Positions 54,136 to 61,776 of a stretch of DNA of 64,000 nt are shown here, one piece after another; within the stretch, counting starts at the first letter, position 1, and every line of letters starts with the position of its first letter. Made by a program: the position numbers and the translations under genes. This stretch comes from Devosia sediminis (GTDB lineage Bacteria > Pseudomonadota > Alphaproteobacteria > Rhizobiales > Devosiaceae): the NCBI RefSeq assembly GCF_016411825.1, contig NZ_JAEKMH010000003.1:482603-546602 (forward strand), written 5' to 3'. A model generated the notes under the pieces. It searched no databases, was not told the DNA's origin, and worked only from the letters and a program-made list of their open reading frames with translations.

Positions 54136-55428
54136 ATGGATGACCTCCGCAGCACGAGACTGACCAGCCGAACGGACAATGCTCTGGCGCGCCTTGCCGG
54201 CCAGGTGCCGCTGCTCCTTGGTTTAACGGGCCTCATCCTCGCTTTCGTTCTGCTCGGTGGCCTGCGCCCGGATCTGGCGCTGCTCGGTTTTCTGGTGATG
54301 GTCGGCCTGGTCGCGCTGCTGCCGCGACCCGTGGTCCACCTCACCCATACGGTCGAAGTGCCCGCCATCGGTCCGGCTCGTCAGGACGTCGAGCGCGAAC
54401 TGCTGCACTCCATGGTCGAGGCGCTGGGTGAACCCGGCCTGGTGCTCGACAGCCGCGGCGCGGTGCTGCATCGCAATGGTGCCGCGGCCCGCCAATATCC
54501 CAACCTGCAGGTCGGGCGGGTCATGACGCTGGTCATGCGCAATCCCGATCTGGTGGCGGCCATCGAAGGGTCGCAACGCAGCGGCGAGCCGCGCAGCTTC
54601 GAGCTGCACGAGACCGTGCCCTCGGAAACCTGGGATCGGGTCATGGTGGCGCCCATCCGCCGCCCCGACCGGGACTGGTTCGCCGATGAAAACCGTCAAT
54701 TGCTGGTCACCTTCCAGAGCCTCACCGATCTCAAGCGGGTCGATGCCCTGCGCACCGATTTCGTCGCCAATGCCAGCCACGAACTGCGCACCCCGCTGGC
54801 TTCGCTGATCGGTTTCATCGACACGCTGCTTGGCCCGGCGGCGCGCGACGCGGAAGCGCGCGAAAAATTCCTCGGCATCATGCGCGGCCAGGCCGACCGG
54901 ATGAGCCGGCTGATCGATGACCTGCTGAGCCTTTCGCGCATAGAGATGCACCAGCATGTGCGCCCGACCGGCTCCGTCGACCTGAGCGGCCTCCTGCGCG
55001 AAGTGCGCGAAGGCCTGCAGATCCAGGCCAAGGCCGCCAATCTCGATGTCGTGCTCAGCCTGCCCCACACGCCGGTCGCCGTGACCGGCGATCGGGGACA
55101 GCTCTATGAAGTGTTCGAAAATCTCATCGACAACGCCATCAAATATGGCGCCGACGGCAAGACCGTCGAAGTCACCCTCACGGCGGTTGACCGCCCCGGC
55201 CTGCATCACATGGTCAGCATTATCGACCACGGTCCGGGCGTGGAGCCAGAGCACGTCCCGCGCATGACCGAGCGCTTCTACCGCATCGATGCCGAGGCCA
55301 GCCGTCGCAAGAAGGGGACGGGTCTCGGGCTCGCCATCGTCAAGCATATCGTGCAGCGCCATCGCGGCCAGATGACGATCCGCTCCAAACCGGGCGAGGG
55401 GCTGCGGGTCGACGTGCTGCTGCCCTGA
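54136..55428 (+). CDS. phoR: PhoR-like sensor histidine kinase
   Basis: 430 residues from the ATG at 54136. Two N-terminal membrane helices (about 25-65) with almost no periplasmic loop, as in PhoR. A PAS domain (about 85-190), then HisKA with the phospho-accepting His in ASHELRTPLASL, and HATPase with ENLIDNAIKYG (N box) and GTGLGLAIVKH (G2). PhoR controls the phosphate-starvation response with PhoB and the Pst transporter, but neither is adjacent here. Its neighbour ppk2 supports a phosphate role. Assignment to PhoR over other orphan kinases is by domain layout. Confidence 0.82.
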   Translation: MDDLRSTRLTSRTDNALARLAGQVPLLLGLTGLILAFVLLGGLRPDLALLGFLVMVGLVALLPRPVVHLTHTVEVPAIGPARQDVERELLHSMVEALGEPGLVLDSRGAVLHRNGAAARQYPNLQVGRVMTLVMRNPDLVAAIEGSQRSGEPRSFELHETVPSETWDRVMVAPIRRPDRDWFADENRQLLVTFQSLTDLKRVDALRTDFVANASHELRTPLASLIGFIDTLLGPAARDAEAREKFLGIMRGQADRMSRLIDDLLSLSRIEMHQHVRPTGSVDLSGLLREVREGLQIQAKAANLDVVLSLPHTPVAVTGDRGQLYEVFENLIDNAIKYGADGKTVEVTLTAVDRPGLHHMVSIIDHGPGVEPEHVPRMTERFYRIDAEASRRKKGTGLGLAIVKHIVQRHRGQMTIRSKPGEGLRVDVLLP

Positions 55429-55539
55429 CTGGACGCCGACTTTTCAGCTCGCGCGTAACCCGGCTTTAAGCCATTCGACGGGGTTGAGTGGACGGCACGC
55501 CGCCGCAGCGGCACTGTTGACGGGCACAGGAGCGCCCGC

Positions 55540-55818
55540 ATGAGAACCATCTGGCCCGCCGCAACTCTCGCCATTGCCGTGACCGGCTACTTTGCCTGGA
55601 GCAGCTATTCCGCCCCCACGGCGCATCAGACCACGCTGGACGATTGCCATCGCCTTGCCGGCCAGGTGAAGGCGCTGCACGAGAGCGGTGGGGTGATCTC
55701 CGACGACCTGCTGGGAGAAGCGCGCACCTGTTCGGTGTCGTTCGGGCAGGACTGGGCCGCGACCGGTGGCGAGCATGCCGCTGCCCTGCGGGCGGAAGGG
55801 GCGCTGCGCGTCCCATAA
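55540..55818 (+). CDS. Small secreted or anchored hypothetical protein
   Basis: 92 residues. N-terminal hydrophobic segment MRTIWPAATLAIAVTGYFAW serves as signal or anchor. The rest is polar, with two cysteines (DDCHRL and RTCSV) that could form a disulfide, and a helical HRLAGQVKALHESGG stretch. No family is recognised. It lies between the PhoR-like kinase and the terminator at 55817 and may be cotranscribed with the kinase. Confidence 0.6.
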   Translation: MRTIWPAATLAIAVTGYFAWSSYSAPTAHQTTLDDCHRLAGQVKALHESGGVISDDLLGEARTCSVSFGQDWAATGGEHAAALRAEGALRVP

Positions 55819-55850
55819 AAAAAAGGGCGCCCGCAGGCGCCCCATTTTTT
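55817..55850. terminator. Bidirectional rho-independent terminator
   Basis: Perfect GGGCGCC (55825-55831), CGCA loop, GGCGCCC (55836-55842), with eight A before and six T after. It separates the convergent 92-residue gene and gcrA. Confidence 0.88.
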
Positions 55851-55866
55851 GTTGCAACCGGCCCGC

Positions 55867-56406
55867 TCAGCGGCGGCGCTTGTCCATCTGGTGGTAGGCG
55901 CGGCGCGAATGGAATTCGCAATAAGGACCGGATTCGAGGCTGTGCTGGCCGCAGAAGTAGAAGTCCTTGTTCAGCGGATCGCCGATGGGCCACTTGCAGG
56001 TATGCTCGTTGAGCTGCAGCAGGTTGAGGCGCTTGTCTTCCGGAATAAAGAGTTCAGCGGCTGCCGGGGCCACGTAGAGCTCGGCTTCCATTTCCGGCGC
56101 GGCGGCCAGCGCCGTGGCGCCCATCACCTGCGGCCGGGCCATGGAAACGCGCGGCTTGGCGCTCATCGGCGTGGCGCCGGAAGTCTGGCCGGTCACGCGG
56201 CGCGGCGCTGCCGGGCGCGCGGCGGGGCGAGCCCGCGGGGCGGTATTGGTCGGCTTGGCACGGGCAGAGAGCTTGAGGCGGTGCACCTTGCCGATCACGG
56301 CATTGCGGGTCACCCCTTCGCCCAGCTCCGCCGCAATCTGGCTGGCGCTGAGCCCTTCCATCCAAAGCTTCTTCAAAAGTTCGACGCGCTCGTCAGTCCA
56401 GCCCAT
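55867..56406 (-). CDS. gcrA: Cell-cycle regulator GcrA
   Basis: 179 residues from the ATG at 56406, preceded by CAGGAGCG; the frame extends 14 codons further. The N-terminal DNA-binding domain begins MGWTDERVELLKKLW, with the homeodomain-like helix TRNAVIGKVHRL (about residues 1-48). A Pro/Ala/Arg-rich linker follows, then the C-terminal sigma-70-interaction domain with CKWPIGDP...FYFCGQ...YCEFHSRRAY. GcrA recruits RNA polymerase to promoters methylated at GANTC by CcrM. Six GANTC sites and a near-consensus CtrA box lie upstream, as expected for this regulatory circuit. Confidence 0.96.
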   Translation of the reverse strand: MGWTDERVELLKKLWMEGLSASQIAAELGEGVTRNAVIGKVHRLKLSARAKPTNTAPRARPAARPAAPRRVTGQTSGATPMSAKPRVSMARPQVMGATALAAAPEMEAELYVAPAAAELFIPEDKRLNLLQLNEHTCKWPIGDPLNKDFYFCGQHSLESGPYCEFHSRRAYHQMDKRRR

Positions 56407-56437
56407 CGATTGCGCTCCTGAAACCATCGACAAAACA

Positions 56438-56658
56438 GAATCCTTCATTGCGCTGCCAAAACGGCATGGCAGCCTTTTGACTCTACAGCTCGTATGTTGA
56501 GCGGGTCCGCCGCACGAGATATCGTGTCCCCAACGCCTCGGAGATTACGACATCGCAGGAATCGGGATCAAGAGTCGGGGCGGATTTTCCCCGTTTATTC
56601 ATTGGTTAAGATTGCCCTAACGATCCTCGAGTCAAATCAGGCACTTGGGCCGTGAGTC
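56438..56658. promoter_or_regulatory. GANTC cluster with CtrA-box candidate
   Basis: Six GANTC sites at 56438, 56479, 56559, 56572, 56629 and 56654, far above chance in 221 bases. GTTAAGATTGCCCTAAC at 56605-56621 is TTAA-N7-CTAA, one mismatch from the CtrA consensus TTAA-N7-TTAA. The region separates the divergent gcrA and argD genes. Confidence 0.7.
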
Positions 56659-56659
56659 A

Positions 56660-56689
56660 TTGACTTGCCGCAGGTTTTTCGCCTAATTC
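56660..56689 (+). promoter_or_regulatory. Promoter of the argD-argF-hslO operon
   Basis: TTGACT at 56660-56665 and TAATTC at 56684-56689, 18 bases apart, point toward argD. A GANTC site ends two bases before the -35. Confidence 0.5.
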
Positions 56690-56697
56690 TCAGGTCC

Positions 56698-56725
56698 AAA
56701 CGCGCGGCCGAGAGGGCGCGTTTTT
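56698..56725 (+). terminator. Terminator-like hairpin in the argD leader
   Basis: Perfect 8-base stem AAACGCGC / GCGCGTTT, 10-base loop, ending in five T. It begins at about the predicted transcription start and lies 54 bases before the argD ATG. It could be an attenuator; a terminator for another transcript is less likely because none reads in from the left. Confidence 0.5.
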
Positions 56726-56778
56726 GATTTCTGTGGCAGCTTTGCCACGCTCTTCGTTCAACCCCAGAGGAAACTGCC

Positions 56779-57978
56779 ATGTCTGCGCTCTACGGCACCT
56801 ATGCCCGGTCCGATCTCGCCTTTGAGCGGGGCGAGGGCATGCGCCTGTACGACCAGCACGGCCGAGAATATCTCGATTTCCATTCGGGCGTTGCCGTCAA
56901 CGCCCTGGGCCATGGCGACCCGCATCTCGTCGGTGCGCTCAAGGCTGCCGCCGAGAAGGTCTGGCACACCGCCAACACTTTCACCATTCCCGAGCAGGAA
57001 CGGCTCGGTCAGCGCCTTGTCGAAGCCACCTTTGCCGACAGCGTCTTCTTCACCAATTCAGGTGCCGAAGCGCTGGAATGCGCCATCAAGACTGCGCGGC
57101 ACTATTTCTGGGCCAAGGGCCAGGAAGACCGCTACGAAGTGATCGCCTTTACCGGCTCCTTCCATGGCCGCACCCTGGGCACCATCGCCGCCGGCGGCAA
57201 TCCCGATTATCTCCAGGGCTTTGGTCCGGCGGCGCCGGGCTTCAAGCATGCCAAGCCGGGCGACCTCGATGCCGTCAGAGAGCTGATCGGCCCGCAGACC
57301 TGCGCAATTCTCATAGAGCCAGTGCAGGGCGAGGGCGGCGTCACCGCCATGACCAGCGAGTTTATGCAGGGGCTGCGCCAGCTCTGCGACGACAATGACA
57401 TGCTGCTCATTCTCGACGAAGTGCAGTGCGGCTTTGGCCGGACCGGACGCTTCTTTGCCTTTGAATGGTCCGGCATCACCCCCGATATCGTTGCGGTTGC
57501 CAAGGCCATCGGCGGCGGCTTCCCGCTCGGCGCCTGCCTCGCGAAGGGCGACGTGGCGGCATCCATGGTGCCCGGCACCCATGGCTCGACCTATGGCGGC
57601 AATCCGCTCGCGACCACGGTGGGCAATGCGGTGCTCGATCGGATCCTGGCGCCCGGCTTCCTCGATCAGGTCAATGTCATGGGGCAGCGGCTCGCCTGGC
57701 ACATGCAGCAACTGGCGCAGAAATATCCCGACCACGTGCTCGAACTGCGCGGCAAGGGCCTGCTCGCCGGCATCAAGATCGCCACCCCGGTGCGCGACAT
57801 GGTCGCGCGCCTCCGGGACGACCATCAGCTCCTTGCCATGAGCGCTGGCGACAATGTTCTGCGTTTCCTGCCGCCGCTGATCGTCACGGAAGCCGACATC
57901 GAAAACGCCATGGCCAAAGTCAGCGCTGCTTTCGAGGCGATCGACGCCGAGGCGGTCACGCCGGCTGCGGGGTCGTGA
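56779..57978 (+). CDS. argD: Acetylornithine aminotransferase
   Basis: 399 residues, class III aminotransferase. It makes N-acetylornithine from the semialdehyde, with glutamate and PLP, in arginine biosynthesis. Landmarks: FTNSGAEALECAIK, FHGRTLG, ILDEVQCGFGRTG (PLP Asp), VAKAIGGGFPLGA with the PLP lysine, and STYGGNPLA. GAGGAAACTGCC precedes the ATG. It is followed by argF and hslO, an order conserved in Hyphomicrobiales. Confidence 0.96.
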   Translation: MSALYGTYARSDLAFERGEGMRLYDQHGREYLDFHSGVAVNALGHGDPHLVGALKAAAEKVWHTANTFTIPEQERLGQRLVEATFADSVFFTNSGAEALECAIKTARHYFWAKGQEDRYEVIAFTGSFHGRTLGTIAAGGNPDYLQGFGPAAPGFKHAKPGDLDAVRELIGPQTCAILIEPVQGEGGVTAMTSEFMQGLRQLCDDNDMLLILDEVQCGFGRTGRFFAFEWSGITPDIVAVAKAIGGGFPLGACLAKGDVAASMVPGTHGSTYGGNPLATTVGNAVLDRILAPGFLDQVNVMGQRLAWHMQQLAQKYPDHVLELRGKGLLAGIKIATPVRDMVARLRDDHQLLAMSAGDNVLRFLPPLIVTEADIENAMAKVSAAFEAIDAEAVTPAAGS

Positions 57979-58100
57979 TGTATCTCACTTTCTACCATTT
58001 CGGACGCCGCCGAGGCCTTTGACATCGTTTGTTAGCCGTTGCCCCTCATGGTCACGGCACCGATCTCAATTCGACTAGCGTCAATAAAGGAGCCCGGCCC

Positions 58101-59030
58101 ATGACGACCGGCACCCCCAATCATTTTCTGTCCATCGACGATTTTTCCTATGCCGAACTGCGCGGCATGCTCAACCAGGCCACAGCCCTCAAGGGGCGCC
58201 TGAAGGACGGCGACCGCCCGCTGCTCCTCAAGGACAAGACGCTGGCCATGATCTTCGACAAGCAGTCGACCCGCACCCGCGTTAGCTTCGACGTCGGCAT
58301 GCGCCAGCTTGGCGGCGAAACCATCATGCTCTCGGGCAACGACATGCAGTTGAGCCGCGAGGAAACCCTGGCCGATACCGCTAAGGTCATGAGCCGCTAT
58401 GTCGATGCCATCATGATCCGCATCCTCAGCCATGCCGATCTGCTCGAGCTGGCCGAGGCCGCCACCGTGCCCGTTATCAACGGCCTCACGCGGCGCGCCC
58501 ATCCGTGCCAGATCATGGCCGACCTAATGACCTTCGAGGAGCATCGCGGCGATATCCGCGGCGCCAAGATCGCCTGGGTGGGCGACAGCAACAATGTGCT
58601 GCATTCCTGGGTCAATGCTGCCGAACTCTTCCAGTGCGAGCTGACCATCGCCACGCCCGACGAATACAGCCCGGAAAAGGACCTGATGCAGGACATCACC
58701 CGGGCCGGAAAGTATGCACGGCTCATCGAGGATCCGCGCGAGGCCGTGGAAGGGGCCGATCTCGTCATCACCGATACCTGGGTGTCGATGGGCGACGTCG
58801 ATGCTGCCGAGCGGCGCCGGGTCTTGAAACCCTACCAGGTCAACACCAATCTAATGGCCTTGGCGAACAAGGACGCCCTGTTCATGCACTGCCTGCCCGC
58901 CCATCGCGGCGACGAGGTGACCGACGACGTGATCGACGGTCCCCAGTCGGTGGTGTTTGACGAGGCCGAGAACCGCCTCCATGCCCAGAAGGCCATTCTC
59001 TGCTGGGCCTTCGGAGTCGAAACGAACTAG
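58101..59030 (+). CDS. argF: Ornithine carbamoyltransferase
   Basis: 309 residues from the ATG at 58101 after AAAGGAG. It condenses ornithine and carbamoyl phosphate to citrulline. STRTRVSF (carbamoyl-phosphate loop), HPCQIMADL and HCLPAHRG with the catalytic Cys are all present. It follows argD by 122 bases. Length and motifs are complete. Confidence 0.96.
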   Translation: MTTGTPNHFLSIDDFSYAELRGMLNQATALKGRLKDGDRPLLLKDKTLAMIFDKQSTRTRVSFDVGMRQLGGETIMLSGNDMQLSREETLADTAKVMSRYVDAIMIRILSHADLLELAEAATVPVINGLTRRAHPCQIMADLMTFEEHRGDIRGAKIAWVGDSNNVLHSWVNAAELFQCELTIATPDEYSPEKDLMQDITRAGKYARLIEDPREAVEGADLVITDTWVSMGDVDAAERRRVLKPYQVNTNLMALANKDALFMHCLPAHRGDEVTDDVIDGPQSVVFDEAENRLHAQKAILCWAFGVETN

Positions 59031-59070
59031 ACGGGGCGCCTCGTCATCGTTGCATTCCACAAACCGTCAC

Positions 59071-59098
59071 CCCCGCGCAAGCGGGGGCCTCTGTTTTT
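59071..59098 (+). terminator. Hairpin with U tract between argF and hslO
   Basis: CCCCGC (59071-59076), GCAA loop, GCGGGG (59081-59086), then GCCTCTGTTTTT. The preceding GTCACCC looks like half of the palindrome family at 48065. It could partially terminate after argF. Confidence 0.5.
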
Positions 59099-59158
59099 GC
59101 GAGGTCGTCACGGGTGGTGCATCGCGATCCCGAGGCGTAGCTTAAGGAAAGACCAGAT

Positions 59159-60175
59159 ATGTCCACGGACCAGACCATGACCGAAACCCTGCTCTCGAGC
59201 CTTGGCCTCGATCGTCCCGAGACCGGTGATGATGCCGTGGTGCCCTTTACGCTCGACAAGCTCGATACCCGCGGCCGCGTGGTGCGCCTCGGCGAAGCTC
59301 TCGACACTATCCTGAGCCGCCACGACTATCCGCTCCCGGTGGCGCGCCTCTTGGGCGAAGCCGTTGTGCTGGCCTCGCTGATCGGCTCCTCCCTCAAGTT
59401 CGAGGGCCGCTTCATCATGCAGACCCAGACCAATGGCCCGGTGAACCTGATCGTCGTCGATTTCGACGCACCCGACGGTATCCGCGGCTATGCCCGCTAC
59501 GACCACGACGCGCTCGTCAAGGCGGCCGAAACCGGTGAGACCAGCCCAGCCCAGCTTCTGGGCAAGGGGCACCTCGCCATGACCATCGACCAGGGTCCGC
59601 ATACCGAGCGCTACCAGGGTATCGTCGCCCTCGACGGCAATTCGCTCGAGGAAGTGGCGCACACTTATTTCATGCAGTCCGAACAGATCCCCACCCAGGT
59701 TCGCCTCGCGGTGGCGCAGATCACCACTCGCGGCGACCATCGTCCGCGCTGGCGCGCCGGCGGCATGCTGGTCCAGCACCTGCCGGCCAATGGCATGTCC
59801 GTCATGGCTGACTTGCCGGGCGATGGCAATTTCGACAACCCGGATTCCGCCGACCCCGATTTCGTCGAGGCCGATGGCTGGGCCGAAGCCAAGGCGCTTC
59901 TGGGCACGGTGGGCGATCTCGAACTGACCGATCCGGACCTCTCACCGGAGCGGCTGATGTTCCGCCTCTATCACGAGACCGGCGTGCGGGTGTTTCCGCC
60001 GCAGGACCTGGTGGAGCGTTGCACCTGTTCCGCCGATCGCATCGAGGACATGCTGGCCAACAGCTTTTCCGAGCAGGAGCGGCAGGACATGGCCGTCGAC
60101 GGCGAAATCGAAGTGGTCTGCGAATTCTGCTCGACCGCCTACCGGTTCAACCCGCACCAGTTCCATTCCTCATAA
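59159..60175 (+). CDS. hslO: Redox-regulated chaperone Hsp33
   Basis: 338 residues, somewhat longer than the 292 of E. coli, as usual in this order. Under oxidation Hsp33 binds unfolding proteins. The C-terminal zinc switch is complete: CTC in VERCTCSADR and CEFC in VVCEFCSTA, four zinc-binding cysteines. TTAAGGAAAG precedes the ATG. Third gene of the argD-argF-hslO order. It is followed by a long perfect hairpin before the luxR gene. Confidence 0.95.
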   Translation: MSTDQTMTETLLSSLGLDRPETGDDAVVPFTLDKLDTRGRVVRLGEALDTILSRHDYPLPVARLLGEAVVLASLIGSSLKFEGRFIMQTQTNGPVNLIVVDFDAPDGIRGYARYDHDALVKAAETGETSPAQLLGKGHLAMTIDQGPHTERYQGIVALDGNSLEEVAHTYFMQSEQIPTQVRLAVAQITTRGDHRPRWRAGGMLVQHLPANGMSVMADLPGDGNFDNPDSADPDFVEADGWAEAKALLGTVGDLELTDPDLSPERLMFRLYHETGVRVFPPQDLVERCTCSADRIEDMLANSFSEQERQDMAVDGEIEVVCEFCSTAYRFNPHQFHSS

Positions 60176-60183
60176 TAAATAGC

Positions 60184-60224
60184 ATGCGGCACCGGCTTCC
60201 CATGAGGCGAAGCCGGTGCCGCAT
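60184..60224. terminator. Perfect 16-base hairpin between hslO and luxR
   Basis: ATGCGGCACCGGCTTC / GAAGCCGGTGCCGCAT with a 9-base loop, starting nine bases after the hslO stop. The stem is perfect and GC-rich but no U tract follows. It could be a terminator, an mRNA stabiliser or a regulatory site for luxR. Confidence 0.6.
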
Positions 60225-60262
60225 CACTTGCCTTCGCGCGCGAATAGGGTCAGAATCCGCCT

Positions 60263-61012
60263 GTGTTCAATTGGCCTGTGGGGGATGCCAAGGTGAATGC
60301 CGATCTGATGTCGACGATTGAGGGCATCCAGAACCAGACCAGTTCCGACGCCATTCTCGATATCATGTACCGGGCTATCGGCGGCTATGGCTTCGAGCGC
60401 TTCATCGTCTCCGGCCTGCCCGATCCGGGTATCGATGTCCGGCCCTTCGTCCTGCTCTCGGGCTGGGACGACGAATGGTACGAGCGCTATACCGGCAAGG
60501 GCTATGTGCATCTCGATCCGGTCGCCCGGCACTGCTTTTCCACCACCTTGCCCTTCGACTGGTCGGACGCGCCTTACGACGCGGAGAACGACGCCCCGGC
60601 CCGGCGGGTGATGCAGGAGGCGCGCGACTTCGGCATGGACGAGGGTTTCTGCGTGCCTGTGCATATGGAAGGCGGCATGCAGGGTGTGGTTTCCCTGGTG
60701 GGCAAGACCGACCATCTCGATGAAAAGGACCGGCTTGAGCTGCACATGTTGGCCCTCTATGCCCATGGCCGCCTACGCTATCTCAATTCTCCCCAGGAAC
60801 GCCTCGACGGGCGCCGGGGCATCACCCGGCGCGAAGCCGAGATCCTCAAATGGGCAGCGACCGGCAAGACGGCTGCCGAAATTGCAGATATTACTGGCCT
60901 CACCACGCGCACCATCAACCAGCATTGCGAAAACGCGCAAAAGCGGATGGGCACCAACAATCGCCTGCATACGGTGGTTGAGGCGATCCGGCACAAGCTC
61001 ATTACGCTCTGA
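60263..61012 (+). CDS. LuxR-type quorum-sensing regulator
   Basis: 249 residues from a GTG at 60263; a GTG at 60293 or ATG at 60308 are alternatives. N-terminal autoinducer-binding domain (about 20-165) retains the ligand-pocket pattern W...Y...DP...W in WYERYTGKGYVHLDP and FDWSD, plus the Gly in DEGFCVPV. The C-terminal LuxR helix-turn-helix spans about 185-245 (ITRREAEILKWAATGKTAAEIADI), but its recognition helix TTRTINQHCENAQKRMG is not typical of the family. The partner synthase gene is 101 bases downstream. It should bind DNA in response to an acyl-homoserine lactone. Confidence 0.93.
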   Translation: MFNWPVGDAKVNADLMSTIEGIQNQTSSDAILDIMYRAIGGYGFERFIVSGLPDPGIDVRPFVLLSGWDDEWYERYTGKGYVHLDPVARHCFSTTLPFDWSDAPYDAENDAPARRVMQEARDFGMDEGFCVPVHMEGGMQGVVSLVGKTDHLDEKDRLELHMLALYAHGRLRYLNSPQERLDGRRGITRREAEILKWAATGKTAAEIADITGLTTRTINQHCENAQKRMGTNNRLHTVVEAIRHKLITL

Positions 61013-61113
61013 CGCGGATTTCCGCCGCGCCTTGTGATTTCTCCCAATTTCGCGCGCCGCGTCACCCGTGCCTAATGCTTCTATTGAGGGCGTTGGCTCG
61101 GGGGGGCAGCGCG

Positions 61114-61767
61114 ATGAAATTGCAGATCATCCGCGGTTTAGCGGACCGGCAGAGCCACGATCTACTTGAAGAGAATTTTCGGCTGCGACACCGGGTTTTC
61201 GTCGACATGGAGGGCTGGGAGGCCCTGCGCCGGCCCGATGGCCGCGATGTCGACGACTTCGACAATGCCGACGCCACCCATCTTCTGATGACCGATACAG
61301 CCGGAAAGCTGGTGGGCGGCTCGCGCATCACCCCGCTCGACCGGCCGAACTTGCTGCAGACTGTCTTTAACGGGCTCGTGCATGGAGAACTCCCCGCGCA
61401 TCCTTCGCTAGGGGCCGACTGGACACGCTTCTACGTGCGTCCGGATCGACGCGAAGGACGGCGGCGCGCACCCGAGTCTGCAGCCCTTTTCTGCGCGGTG
61501 ATGGAATACGCCCTCAGCCAAGGGTTGAGCTACATCACCTTTGTTTCCTCGATCTACATGCTCGAGCATGGCACGGCCGTGGGGTGGCGGATCACGCCGC
61601 TCGGCCCGCCGGTGATCAGCGAAGGCAAGCCGACCGTGGCCGCCTGGATCGAAGTGTCGGAGGCGGCCCTTGGCGCCGTGCGCCGGGCGACCGGCTGGGT
61701 CACGCCCATGCTCCCCGACGGACCTTGGCCGGCCGAACATCTTCCGGATCGCGGCCTGCCCGTGTGA
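61114..61767 (+). CDS. Acyl-homoserine-lactone synthase (LuxI family)
   Basis: 217 residues from the ATG at 61114. It makes an N-acyl-homoserine lactone from S-adenosylmethionine and an acyl carrier. The N-terminal catalytic residues are all present (R25, F29, W35 in RLRHRVFVDMEGW), then DDFDN, GGSRI and the WTRFYVRP block, where the usual Glu before the SRF motif appears as Asp. The C-terminal acyl-pocket half is less conserved, so chain length cannot be predicted. A glycosyltransferase gene starts nine bases downstream. Confidence 0.93.
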   Translation: MKLQIIRGLADRQSHDLLEENFRLRHRVFVDMEGWEALRRPDGRDVDDFDNADATHLLMTDTAGKLVGGSRITPLDRPNLLQTVFNGLVHGELPAHPSLGADWTRFYVRPDRREGRRRAPESAALFCAVMEYALSQGLSYITFVSSIYMLEHGTAVGWRITPLGPPVISEGKPTVAAWIEVSEAALGAVRRATGWVTPMLPDGPWPAEHLPDRGLPV

Positions 61768-61776
61768 GGCTCCCCC

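Noticed and set aside
61013..61113. lux box upstream of luxI
   Set aside because: No 18-20-base palindrome of lux-box type is visible in the gap, so LuxR control of luxI is not claimed from sequence.
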